A stretch of 64,000 bases of DNA from Treponema pedis (GTDB lineage: Bacteria; Spirochaetota; Spirochaetia; Treponematales; Treponemataceae): assembly GCF_017161325.1 (NCBI RefSeq), contig NZ_CP045670.1, positions 868,001 to 932,000 of the forward strand. The letters run 5' to 3'. How positions within the stretch are numbered: position 1 is the first letter of the stretch; every line of letters begins with the position of its first letter. The position numbers and the translations under genes are program-made. Below the pieces are notes generated by a model that was not told where the DNA came from, searched no databases, and saw only the letters and a program-made list of their open reading frames with translations. Below are positions 36,522 to 44,186 of the stretch, in pieces.

Positions 36522-37331
36522 TTAATTAAACCCTTTTCTCCATGCCGAAGGATTTCCGGGTCCTACCCATTGATTAAGTTGAAAACCGCTTCTAAGGCTT
36601 AATGTAATAAATTTCTTCGCTCTGGTTACCGCTTCGTAAGGCTCAAGCCCTATACCGAGACCGGCTGCAATTGCCGCTGCCGTAGTACAGCCCGCTCCGT
36701 GCGTCCATCGCGTTTTTATCAATTCGGCTTCGACTTTTAAAAATTCTTTTCCGTCATAAAAAATGTCTATCGAAGATTGCTCATCTTTTAATTTTGAGCC
36801 TCCCTTAATAAACACATAAGGAACTCCCATACCGTGAATAATTTTTGCAGCCTCTTTTATTTCTTCCAAAGTTTCAGGAGTATTTACATTTGCGATTTGT
36901 CCCGCTTCGAACAAATTAGGAGTTATTATTTTTGCGAGCGGCAAAAGTTTTTTTATAATTAAATTATTAAGTTCGGGATTAAGCGCAATATTTCCGCCTT
37001 TGCAAACCATAACGGGGTCAAGAACATAATTTTTTACATTATATTTTTTTAAATACTCCGCTGAAAGCTCTACCGCATAATTTGTTGCAAGCATTCCCGT
37101 TTTAGCCGCATCTACGCCTATACCCTTAAAAACGGTATCGAGCTGCGATTTAATTGTTTTTTCGTCCAGCGGAAAAACTTCGTGCCCCCATTCATTATCC
37201 GGATTCATTGTAGCAATTACGGTAACTGCCGCCATACCGTAAACTCCATATTCTTGGAAGGTTTTTAAATCGGCTTCCAAGCCCGCACCGCCGGACGCAT
37301 CGGAACCGGCAATTGTTGCAAGTTTAATCAT
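36522..37331 (-). CDS. thiD: hydroxymethylpyrimidine/phosphomethylpyrimidine (or pyridoxal) kinase
   Basis: 269 residues from ATG 37331 (GGAG seven bases upstream); a TTG two codons earlier is less likely. Ribokinase-like fold: IAGSDASGGAGLEADLKTFQEYGVYGM at the N-terminus, VLDPVMVCKGG, ITPNLFEA and the anion-hole motif THGAGCTTAAAIAAGLGIG. ThiD phosphorylates HMP and HMP-P for thiamine; closely related ThiD/PdxK enzymes phosphorylate pyridoxal too, and the sequence alone does not separate them. No thiamine riboswitch is seen upstream and no other thi genes are adjacent, which leaves a B6 salvage role open. Confidence 0.82.
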   Translation of the reverse strand: MIKLATIAGSDASGGAGLEADLKTFQEYGVYGMAAVTVIATMNPDNEWGHEVFPLDEKTIKSQLDTVFKGIGVDAAKTGMLATNYAVELSAEYLKKYNVKNYVLDPVMVCKGGNIALNPELNNLIIKKLLPLAKIITPNLFEAGQIANVNTPETLEEIKEAAKIIHGMGVPYVFIKGGSKLKDEQSSIDIFYDGKEFLKVEAELIKTRWTHGAGCTTAAAIAAGLGIGLEPYEAVTRAKKFITLSLRSGFQLNQWVGPGNPSAWRKGFN

Positions 37332-37443
37332 AACCAATCTCCTAATTATCTGGATTTTAATTCTTTATAAGGATTAACTTTCTAATTTAACGGAGTGTAT
37401 CACAAACCGTAAAAGCGGTCAAGTATTTGCCTTAATGATGTAA

Positions 37444-37472
37444 TTGACAGCACAGTATTTAAATGCTACAAT
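37444..37472 (+). promoter_or_regulatory. larC promoter
   Basis: TTGACA (37444-37449), 17 bases, TACAAT (37467-37472); start expected near 37479, with AAAGGA as ribosome-binding site before ATG 37520. Confidence 0.7.
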
Positions 37473-37519
37473 TAAAAACAATATTTATGCTATAGAAATT
37501 TTATAATAAAGGATATTTT

Positions 37520-38852
37520 ATGATTTTATATTTGGATTGTTTTTCCGGTATAAGCGGAAATATGTTTTTAGGCTCAATGCTTGAATTGGGCATAGATTTT
37601 GAGTGGTTAAAAGGAGAATTAAAAAAACTTAATCTTCCAGATGAATATGAAATTACGGCAGAAAAAACGGAGCGATGCGGAATTAGCGGCACTTATGTAA
37701 ATGTCATTCTTCCGCATGAACATTCACATTGTTCGGAGCACTCCGAAGAAAACAGTCATTGCGATAACGGCGGAGAACATTTTCATAATCATTCGGATGC
37801 ACATAGCCATTCGCACGAAGACCATTACCATTCACATGAGCACGAGCATAATCATGAACATAACGGTTCACATCATCACATTCACAGGAATTTATACGAT
37901 ATTCATAAAATTATTGATGACAGTACTCTTTCACAAAATGTAAAAGATAAAGCAAAAAATATTTTTCAATTTGTTGCAAATGCCGAAAGTAAAATTCATA
38001 ATAAACCTTTTGAAGAATTACACTTCCATGAAGTGGGAGCAACCGATTCTATAATCGATATTGTAGGAGCGGCAATCTGTTTGGAAAAACTTAAACCTGA
38101 AAAAATATATGCAAGCTCCGTTGCGCTGGGGTCCGGTTTTGTTCATTGTGCACACGGAAAAATCCCGGTGCCGGCTCCCGCAACATTGGAAATTTTAAAA
38201 GCGGGAAAAATTCCCGGTTATACTTCCGATATAAAATCGGAACTGGTAACACCGACAGGAGCCGCCATTCTGGCAACTATTGTAGATGAATTCCGCTGCT
38301 GTCCTGAAATGATTTTACATTCCACAGCTTACGGTGCCGGTACGCGCGATAATCCCGTTCCCAATATGCTTCGTATTCTTATGGGCGAAACGCTCAATTC
38401 GGCAAAAACACAAAATACCGGCTCCGTTACGGAAGCGGTGTTCCAAGTTGACGATATGACAGGCGAAGCTCTGGGATTTTTAATGGAAAAACTTTTTACG
38501 GCAGGTGCTGTTGATGTTTATTTTTCTTCGATATATATGAAAAAAAAACAGGCCGGCAGTTAAAGTAACCGTTTTATATAAAAAAGAATTACACGAGAAA
38601 ATTACACATATTATTTTTAAACACTCTTCCACTTTAGGTTTTAGGTTTTGCGAAAAAGAGCGGATAGAAATGTCCCGCAAAATTGAAACGATAAAGTCTT
38701 CAGACGGAAACTTGGGTGAAGTTAAAATAAAAACTGCAGAATATAAAGATATAAAAAAAGAAAGCATAGAATATGAAGCTCTTAAAAAAACTGCCGATGC
38801 TTTAGGTTTAAGCCTTGATGAGTTAAGTAAAAAATTTTTTAAAGAAAGATAA
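37520..38852 (+). CDS. larC: LarC, nickel-pincer cofactor synthesis, split by a +1 frameshift
   Basis: LarC (cyclometallase) inserts nickel into the pincer nucleotide used by lactate racemase LarA and related enzymes. The first frame (347 codons) has LYLDCFSGISGNMFLGSMLELG, a long His-rich metal loop (about residues 70-118, many HSH/HEH repeats), FHEVGATDSIIDIVGAA, GTPTGAAIL-like TPTGAAILATI and DDMTGEALGFLMEKL, then ends shortly after MKKKQAGS. The next frame continues the family C-terminus (RPAVKVTVLYKKEL, TLGFRFCEKERIEMSRK) to 38852. The switch point is ATG followed by nine A residues (38540-38548); reading one A fewer gives one 443-residue protein of normal length. In Lactobacillus plantarum, larC1/larC2 are joined by programmed frameshifting. 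LarA, LarB and LarE are not in this window. Confidence 0.88.
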
Positions 38853-38948
38853 AAAAGATTTATCATCGTTATTATACTCCGGGATTTCTTAAAATACCGT
38901 TTTGACCGTATCGTATTCGGGCGGGTTAATTTAAAGTAAGGACTTCTC

Positions 38949-38977
38949 TTGTTCAAGATTTTATTTTATGATAAACT
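38949..38977 (+). promoter_or_regulatory. ftcD promoter
   Basis: TTGTTC (38949-38954), 17 bases, TAAACT (38972-38977), 38 bases before the ftcD ATG. Confidence 0.5.
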
Positions 38978-39015
38978 AACAAGTATAAATTTATACGTTA
39001 TTTTGGAGTTTTATT

Positions 39016-39912
39016 ATGAATAAAATTATTGAGTGTGTTCCGAATTTCAGTAACGGACGGGATTCTGAAGTTTTAGAAAAAATTATTGAACCCTTTCGGG
39101 GTAAAACCGATTTAAAACTATTGGATTATGAATCCGATAAAGACCATAACCGGTCCGTTGTAACTGTAATAGGAGAACCGGAAGAGTTAAAAAAAGCCGT
39201 TGTCGAGGCTGTAGGAATTGCAGCTCAGCTTATCGATTTGCGTAAACATGAAGGGGCTCACCCCAGAATGGGAGCAACCGATGTTGTTCCTTTTATTCCG
39301 ATTAAAAATTCTTCAATGGAAGAATGTATCGCCATTTCAAATGATGTAGGTAAGATGATTTGGGAACAGCATAAAATCCCCGTATTTTTGTATGAAAAAT
39401 CGGCTACATCTCCCGCAAGAGAAAATCTCTCCACTATACGTAAGGGGCAATTTGAAGGTATGTCGGAAAAAGTTAAACAACCCGAATGGAAACCGGATTT
39501 CGGCGGTACCGAAATACATCAATCGGCGGGAGTTACCGCAGTAGGCTGCCGAATGCCGCTGGTTGCTTTTAATGTCAACCTTGCAACAAACGACCTTTCC
39601 ATTGCAGATAAGATTGCAAAAAAAGTACGTTTTATCGGCGGAGGGCTGCGGTTTGTAAAAGCTATGGGTGTAGATTTGGCGGAACGCGGGATTGTCCAAG
39701 TTTCTATGAATATGACCGATTACACTAAAACCTCGCTTTACCAATCTTACGAAATGGTAAAAATGGAAGCGAAGCGTTACGGTGTAAGCGTTGTAGGTAC
39801 CGAAATTGTAGGGCTTACTCCTATGGAAGCTCTTATGGATGTTGCTTCTTATTATCTCCAAATAGAAAATTTTGAATTTAATCAAATTATAGAAGCCCGT
39901 TTGCTTGAATAG
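39016..39912 (+). CDS. ftcD: glutamate formimidoyltransferase
   Basis: 298 residues, the transferase-only form. Moves the formimino group from formiminoglutamate to tetrahydrofolate, the last step of one histidine-degradation route, feeding one-carbon metabolism. Hallmarks: ECVPNFSNGRD at the N-terminus, DYESDKDHNRSVVTVIG (active-site His), HEGAHPRMGATDVVPFIP, and GCRMPLVAFNVNLAT. No fused cyclodeaminase domain, which would be a separate FchA protein. Ribosome-binding site GGAG. Confidence 0.95.
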   Translation: MNKIIECVPNFSNGRDSEVLEKIIEPFRGKTDLKLLDYESDKDHNRSVVTVIGEPEELKKAVVEAVGIAAQLIDLRKHEGAHPRMGATDVVPFIPIKNSSMEECIAISNDVGKMIWEQHKIPVFLYEKSATSPARENLSTIRKGQFEGMSEKVKQPEWKPDFGGTEIHQSAGVTAVGCRMPLVAFNVNLATNDLSIADKIAKKVRFIGGGLRFVKAMGVDLAERGIVQVSMNMTDYTKTSLYQSYEMVKMEAKRYGVSVVGTEIVGLTPMEALMDVASYYLQIENFEFNQIIEARLLE

Positions 39913-39936
39913 CTTTAACCCGGTAAATGTATTTTT

Positions 39937-39962
39937 AAGCTCATCGATTTTTTGATGAGCTT
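39937..39962. terminator. bidirectional terminator between ftcD and the CobD-like gene
   Basis: AAGCTCATC (39937-39945) with GATGAGCTT (39954-39962), 8-base loop, T-rich on both sides; placed between two converging genes. Confidence 0.82.
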
Positions 39963-39968
39963 TTATTT

Positions 39969-41027
39969 TTAAATCAAAGTCTCGATAAATTTTCTGTTAT
40001 CTTCTTTCGATTTTACCGCAATCCTTATATGATTGTCGTTTAAAATTTTAAAACTTGAACACGTACGCACAAGGATTCCCTTTTTTTCAAAAAAATTTTG
40101 AGCTTGTATATCGGTACAGTTTAAAAGTTTTAACAAAATAAAATTGCAATCCGAAGGATAAGGCTCAAATTTAATATTTCCTAAGGTTCCATGTTTATTC
40201 AATTCCGCAAAAAATTCGGAATAAGCGGCTCTTATATAGGTACGGCTTTTATTTATAAACTCCGTGTCGGCGAAAATAATTTGTGCGGCGGCTTCCGCAA
40301 AAGCATTTATGTGCCACGGTTGTTCAAATTGCGAAATAGATTCTGCAACGGACGGAGATGTACAGGCATAAGCCAAACGGAGACCGGGTAAGGCAAAAAA
40401 TTTTGTCGCCGCACGTATTATACAGATATTTTTAAATTCTTCTTTTTTAAAAATGTCTATACTGTTGTAATCTATTGCACAAAATTCAAAAAAAGCTTCA
40501 TCTAAAAGTAAAAAAGCTTTTTTTGAATTTATAATTTCATAAATTTTTAAAAGCTCCGTTTGTGCCGTTCTTAACCCGGTAGGATTGTTGGGATTACCCA
40601 AAATCAATAAATCGTTTTCTTTTATATTTTCGTTAAGAACTTCGATATTAAGAACAAAATCGCTTCTATAAGGAATTTCTAAAGTTTCTTTGTTTCTAAT
40701 CTTTGCACGCAATTTATATTCCGAAAAACAGGGCGGGCAAATTATAACACGGCTAAAATTTGCAGCACAAAAATTATCTATAATTTCAACCGCTCCGTTG
40801 CCGAGTAAAATATTTTCAGGCAAACAGTTTAAATACTTCGCTGCGGCTTTTTTTAAATTTCTATAATTTATATCGGGATAAACTTTTAAATTTTGAAAAG
40901 CTCCGTTTAAAGCAGCTTTAAGCCCATGAGGCATTCCGAGAGGATTTATATTGCTGCTGAAATCCGTTAAATTGTTATTTTCGGGTTGACGGGATAAAAG
41001 CCCGCCGTGCGTCATTACAATATCCAT
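39969..41027 (-). CDS. CobD-like PLP aminotransferase / threonine-phosphate decarboxylase
   Basis: 352 residues of the fold-type I histidinol-phosphate aminotransferase superfamily. The opening THGGLLSRQPENNNLTDFSSN and INPLGMP is characteristic of CobD, which makes (R)-1-amino-2-propanol phosphate for the lower ligand arm of cobalamin. Later: NPNNPTGLR, LLLDEAFFEFC (Asp), RAATKFFALPGLRLAY containing the PLP Lys, and HIRIAVKSKEDN. No histidine-synthesis genes are adjacent, which favours CobD over HisC. There is no clear ribosome-binding site before either ATG 41027 or the fifth codon ATG. Confidence 0.78.
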   Translation of the reverse strand: MDIVMTHGGLLSRQPENNNLTDFSSNINPLGMPHGLKAALNGAFQNLKVYPDINYRNLKKAAAKYLNCLPENILLGNGAVEIIDNFCAANFSRVIICPPCFSEYKLRAKIRNKETLEIPYRSDFVLNIEVLNENIKENDLLILGNPNNPTGLRTAQTELLKIYEIINSKKAFLLLDEAFFEFCAIDYNSIDIFKKEEFKNICIIRAATKFFALPGLRLAYACTSPSVAESISQFEQPWHINAFAEAAAQIIFADTEFINKSRTYIRAAYSEFFAELNKHGTLGNIKFEPYPSDCNFILLKLLNCTDIQAQNFFEKKGILVRTCSSFKILNDNHIRIAVKSKEDNRKFIETLI

Positions 41028-41156
41028 TGCGGGGTAAGTGTATCACAGTTTACGGGATTTGTCCTATAGGTCGGGTTTAAAGTAAACTTAGGCTTATTTA
41101 CATAATATTTAAAATATAGTAAAGTCAAAAATAATTTGAGGTTAAAACGATACGGT

Positions 41157-41556
41157 ATGAAAATTATAAAGTATTTATGGATTTTTTTAGGCTCTGTGTT
41201 TATGGCATTGGGAATTTTTAGGTATATTTTTACCTATGCTGCCTACAACTCCGTTTTTTATCGGAACTCTTTTTTGTTTTACGAAAGGCTCTGAAAAACT
41301 AAAAAATCGGTTTTTAAAATCGCGGATTTATAAAAGACATTTACGGGATTTTGCCGAACATAAAGGAATGTCGCTAAAAAATAAAATAATTATTTTACTT
41401 TTTGCTTCAGCGGTATTAAGTACGGCTTTTTATTTTTCAAACAACTTATATGCCCGCATTATGATAACTTGTATTGCGGCTCTAAAATATTATGTATTTA
41501 TTTTTAAAATTAAAACAATCTCTTTAAAACCGGACGAGCGGCAATTATTAGATTAA
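41157..41556 (+). pseudogene. DUF454 (YbaN) family membrane protein, frameshifted
   Basis: DUF454 proteins are small inner-membrane proteins with the pattern LGxxxxxLGxxGxxLPxLPTTPF. The first frame gives MKIIKYLWIFLGSVFMALGIF, then breaks. The next frame gives GIFLPMLPTTPFFIGTLFCFTKGSEKL, followed by two further membrane segments to the end. Dropping the A at 41220 (or one T of the T5 run before it) joins the halves into a 132-residue protein of normal size. Function unknown. The stop overlaps the stop of the converging flgM by 4 bases. Confidence 0.8.
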
Positions 41557-41834
41557 AACCCGAAAGCATCAAGAATTTTATCGGCAGTTGCATCTAAAAC
41601 CTTGTCCATATAAGCAGGGTCTTCAAATTTCTTCATAATTTCCGCTATTTTTTCCTGTCTTACATCGGGTGCAGCTTTTACGGCTTCCATGGCAATATAA
41701 ATTTCCGATAGTTTTTGCGCTTCGGGCGATAAACTGATAGAATCGGACGATTCTTTTTTTTCCGCGCGCTGCGTTTTTTGAGTGTTTTGCAAGTTTTTAA
41801 TCGGATCAATACCATGTAATTTTTCTATCATCAT
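41553..41834 (-). CDS. flgM: FlgM-like anti-sigma-28 factor
   Basis: 93 residues. FlgM binds sigma-28 (FliA) until it is exported through the finished flagellar hook-basal body. The C-terminal half has the FlgM pattern: SDSISLSPEAQKLSEIYIAM, APDVRQEKIAEIMKKFEDPAYM and a final helix. The N-terminus is basic and presumably disordered. A sigma-28 promoter lies immediately upstream (41857-41883), giving the usual feedback loop. AGGAAA ribosome-binding site before ATG 41834. Confidence 0.82.
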   Translation of the reverse strand: MMIEKLHGIDPIKNLQNTQKTQRAEKKESSDSISLSPEAQKLSEIYIAMEAVKAAPDVRQEKIAEIMKKFEDPAYMDKVLDATADKILDAFGF

Positions 41835-41856
41835 ATTTTCCTGCCTTCTTAACCGA

Positions 41857-41883
41857 TTATCGGCTAAAATGATTAAAAAGTTA
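41857..41883 (-). promoter_or_regulatory. sigma-28 promoter of flgM
   Basis: On the minus strand TAAC (41883-41880), 15 bases, GCCGATAA (41864-41857). The -10 element is an exact match to the FliA consensus GCCGATAA, with the correct spacing to a 3-of-4 match for TAAA. It lies 22 bases before the flgM ATG. Confidence 0.75.
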
Positions 41884-41908
41884 AGGTTTTATAGAAATAA
41901 AACGCAAT

Positions 41909-42595
41909 TTATTCCGTTAAAAATGATTTTCCTGTAACAAAAACCGCAAATTCTCCTTTTATTGAAGACCGTTGTTTAAAATTTTGTAAGACCTCGCTTG
42001 CAGAACCTTTAACAACCTCTTCATGAAGCTTTGTCAGTTCCCGTCCGATAACAACCTCTCTTATGCTATCTATTTCGGCAATATCAGTCAAAAGCTTTAC
42101 AATTCTGTACGGAGACTCGTATAATACAAACCCTGCCCCGAAATCGAAAAGCTCTTGCAGTCTTTTTTTTCTTTTTCCGCCCTTGGGCGATAAAAATCCT
42201 TCAAAAACGACCGTTTTATCATAAGCTCCGGCAACACTTATAATAGCCCCGAATGCGGATGCTCCGGGAATAGGCACTATTTTATGACCGGCTTCTCTTG
42301 CAGTTCTTACTAAAATTGAGCCCGGGTCGCTTACGGCGGGAGTTCCGGCATCGCTTGAATAAGCAATATTGTTTCCTTCATCTAAGAGCTTGACGATTTT
42401 TTCCGCAGCGGAACCTTCGTTGACGGCTCTACAGGAAAGAAGCGGCTTACTTATTTCATAATGAGTAAGAAGAGCCCTCGTACGGCGCGTATCTTCGCAG
42501 GCTATATAATCAACGTCTTTAAAAGTCTGCAAAGCTCTAAAACTTATATCGCCTAAATTGCCTATAGGCGTGGCAACAATAAATAAAACTCCCAC
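41909..42595 (-). CDS. rsmI: 16S rRNA (cytidine1402-2'-O)-methyltransferase
   Basis: 228 residues. Methylates the 2'-OH of C1402 in the decoding centre using SAM. Tetrapyrrole-methylase fold with LFIVATPIGNLGDISFRAL, ACEDTRRTRALL, YSSDAGTPAVSDPGSILV and VPIPGASAFGAI; PYRIVKLL later. Family alignment of the GVLFIVATPIGNLGD start fixes GTG 42595 as the start codon, although there is no ribosome-binding site and the -10 box ends 5 bases before it. Confidence 0.96.
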   Translation of the reverse strand: MGVLFIVATPIGNLGDISFRALQTFKDVDYIACEDTRRTRALLTHYEISKPLLSCRAVNEGSAAEKIVKLLDEGNNIAYSSDAGTPAVSDPGSILVRTAREAGHKIVPIPGASAFGAIISVAGAYDKTVVFEGFLSPKGGKRKKRLQELFDFGAGFVLYESPYRIVKLLTDIAEIDSIREVVIGRELTKLHEEVVKGSASEVLQNFKQRSSIKGEFAVFVTGKSFLTE

Positions 42596-42600
42596 ACTTT

Positions 42601-42630
42601 ATTATAACATACAATGTTATATAAAATCAA
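42601..42630 (-). promoter_or_regulatory. rsmI promoter (leaderless)
   Basis: TTGATT (42630-42625), 18 bases, TATAAT (42606-42601) on the minus strand. The rsmI GTG is at 42595, so the expected transcription start coincides with the start codon. Confidence 0.6.
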
Positions 42631-42685
42631 GAGGTTTTTTCTTTCCATAACAATATTACCCCTTTTCTACTTATAAAAAAAATAT

Positions 42686-42691
42686 TATAAT
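42686..42691 (+). promoter_or_regulatory. -10 box directly before the next gene (leaderless)
   Basis: TATAAT six bases before ATG 42698. The -35 region (near 42663-42668, TTTTCT) is poor, so the call rests on the -10 box and on the absence of any ribosome-binding site. Confidence 0.45.
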
Positions 42692-42697
42692 TGCTAT

Positions 42698-43339
42698 ATG
42701 AATTCAGGAATTTTTATTGCGGACAATAGGTTAAAATTTTCTTTAGAGCTTGCGGGGGTTTTGCGAGACAGAGGTATTAAAGTGTGCTTAAGTGCGGAAA
42801 ATAAGCCTGAAGGAGATGCGGGAATTACTACTGAAATTGAATGGAACCGTTCGTCTCTTTTTTCACTCCAAGCCTTACCGCTCCAGTTGAAAAATATAAA
42901 TATTTCACCGGATACATCTATTATTATTTTTGACGGAGCCGCTTATTTAAGGCTTTATTCCAACACCGATGCCGTTTCGATAGATAAAACTATCGGCGAC
43001 TTGGTTTCTGCAAATGCGGCGCTGGCCCTTGTTTTAAAAAATTATTATGTCAAAAAAGGACAGGGCAGGCTGATTTTTATTCACCGTGATGTAGACTCGC
43101 CTTGCGGAAATCAAAGTGTGTCGGCGGCGTCAGCCGCATTTACGCGTATTGCGGAAGAAACGGTTGATGCCGTAAGAAAAACGGAATTACCCGGTATTCA
43201 AACCTTGCTCGTAAAATTGGAAGGTTTTGAAGATGAAGTTTTTGCCGAATGGATTGCCGCTCAGTTGGAACTTCCGGTTTTAACCCGTAATCCGGGGCGT
43301 TGGGTAAAAGCCGGTCAACGCAGTTTTTTCGGAAAATAA
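42698..43339 (+). CDS. hypothetical protein, possibly SDR/Rossmann-like
   Basis: 213 residues without signal peptide. The alternation of hydrophobic strands (GIFIADNRLKFSLELAG, GIKVCLSAEN, TSIIIFDGAAYLRLY, GRLIFIHRDVDSPCG, IQTLLVKLEGF) resembles a Rossmann-type short-chain dehydrogenase, but the glycine-rich nucleotide loop and the Tyr-x-x-x-Lys pair are missing, so enzymatic activity is doubtful. Not recognised as a named family. It diverges from rsmI with about 100 bases between starts; the nucleosidase gene follows 70 bases later. Confidence 0.5.
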   Translation: MNSGIFIADNRLKFSLELAGVLRDRGIKVCLSAENKPEGDAGITTEIEWNRSSLFSLQALPLQLKNINISPDTSIIIFDGAAYLRLYSNTDAVSIDKTIGDLVSANAALALVLKNYYVKKGQGRLIFIHRDVDSPCGNQSVSAASAAFTRIAEETVDAVRKTELPGIQTLLVKLEGFEDEVFAEWIAAQLELPVLTRNPGRWVKAGQRSFFGK

Positions 43340-43409
43340 TCAAGTAAAAACATTTCCTTAGCACTAGGGGAAAAGACCGATATTAACATTTGTTTATAAG
43401 GATAGGTTA

Positions 43410-44093
43410 ATGAAAAAAGCGGGAATACTTGTTGCCGTAGAGATGAAAGCTATAATAAAAAAATACGGTAAGGCTAAAAAAACAGTAAACATACGTAATT
43501 TTACGGTTCCTGTGTATGAAATAGGAAATTATGAGCTTTTTGTTTTATCTTCGGGAGCCGGAGAAATTGCAGCCGCTGCGGGAACTCAATTTTTAATAAG
43601 CGAATGCAAGGTTGAAGTTGTTTTTAATTTCGGCATTGTCGGCGGTTTGACGGAAAGTATTTCCGAACACAGGGTCTGTATAGTAAAAAATGTAGTGCAT
43701 TATGATTTTGATACTTCACAGGCGGATACTGCGGAAACGGGAAAATATGAAATTTATCCGTCCATTTATATCCCCGCAACACCTGCTCTCATAGAAAAAG
43801 CGGTTAAAATTATGCCCGATTTAATTCCCGTAACTTGTGCCTCGGGGGATAAATTTATCGCAAATCCCGAACAAAAACAATTGCTGCATAAACAATTTAA
43901 TGCCGATATATGTGAAATGGAAGCGGCGGGAATAATTCTTACCTGTAATATGAATAAAATTCCGTGTATGCTTATAAAAATGGTTTCCGACGGAATTAAC
44001 GGCGGTGCGGAAGAATTTTATAGAGAATTTGATAATGCTTCTATGCATTGCCTTGATATAATAGATACGATTATCAGAAGTTTGGACGATTAG
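43410..44093 (+). CDS. 5'-methylthioadenosine/S-adenosylhomocysteine nucleosidase-like protein
   Basis: 227 residues of the purine nucleoside phosphorylase/nucleosidase superfamily. Three residues expected in MTA/SAH nucleosidases are seen: an N-terminal Glu in VAVEMKAIIKKYG, Glu in DICEMEAAGI, and Asp in KMVSDGINGGAEEF. Core motif NFGIVGGLTESI and SGDKFIANPEQKQLL also match. The enzyme would remove adenine from MTA or SAH, recycling SAM by-products. The exact purine substrate is not certain from sequence. AAGGATAGG lies before the ATG. Confidence 0.8.
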   Translation: MKKAGILVAVEMKAIIKKYGKAKKTVNIRNFTVPVYEIGNYELFVLSSGAGEIAAAAGTQFLISECKVEVVFNFGIVGGLTESISEHRVCIVKNVVHYDFDTSQADTAETGKYEIYPSIYIPATPALIEKAVKIMPDLIPVTCASGDKFIANPEQKQLLHKQFNADICEMEAAGIILTCNMNKIPCMLIKMVSDGINGGAEEFYREFDNASMHCLDIIDTIIRSLDD

Positions 44094-44151
44094 ATTTTTT
44101 CGTTCACTTTACACTAAATATTAAACGGGTAATAATTAGGATATTCTCCAA

Positions 44152-44180
44152 TTGCAAATTACCCGAACTTTTGTTAAAAT
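44152..44180 (+). promoter_or_regulatory. recG promoter (leaderless)
   Basis: TTGCAA (44152-44157), 17 bases, TAAAAT (44175-44180). The recG ATG is at 44187, six bases after the -10 box, with no ribosome-binding site between. Confidence 0.6.
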
Positions 44181-44186
44181 AATCTT

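Noticed and set aside
37338-37443. TPP riboswitch before the ThiD/PdxK gene
   Set aside because: No conserved CTGAGA/ACCTGA core in the upstream DNA on the relevant strand.
39337-39885. 182-codon open frame opposite ftcD
   Set aside because: Antisense shadow of a conserved enzyme.
41028-41156. Cobalamin riboswitch before the CobD-like gene, or before the CobQ-like gene at 23770-23802
   Set aside because: Spaces are too short and contain no B12-box-like conserved element.
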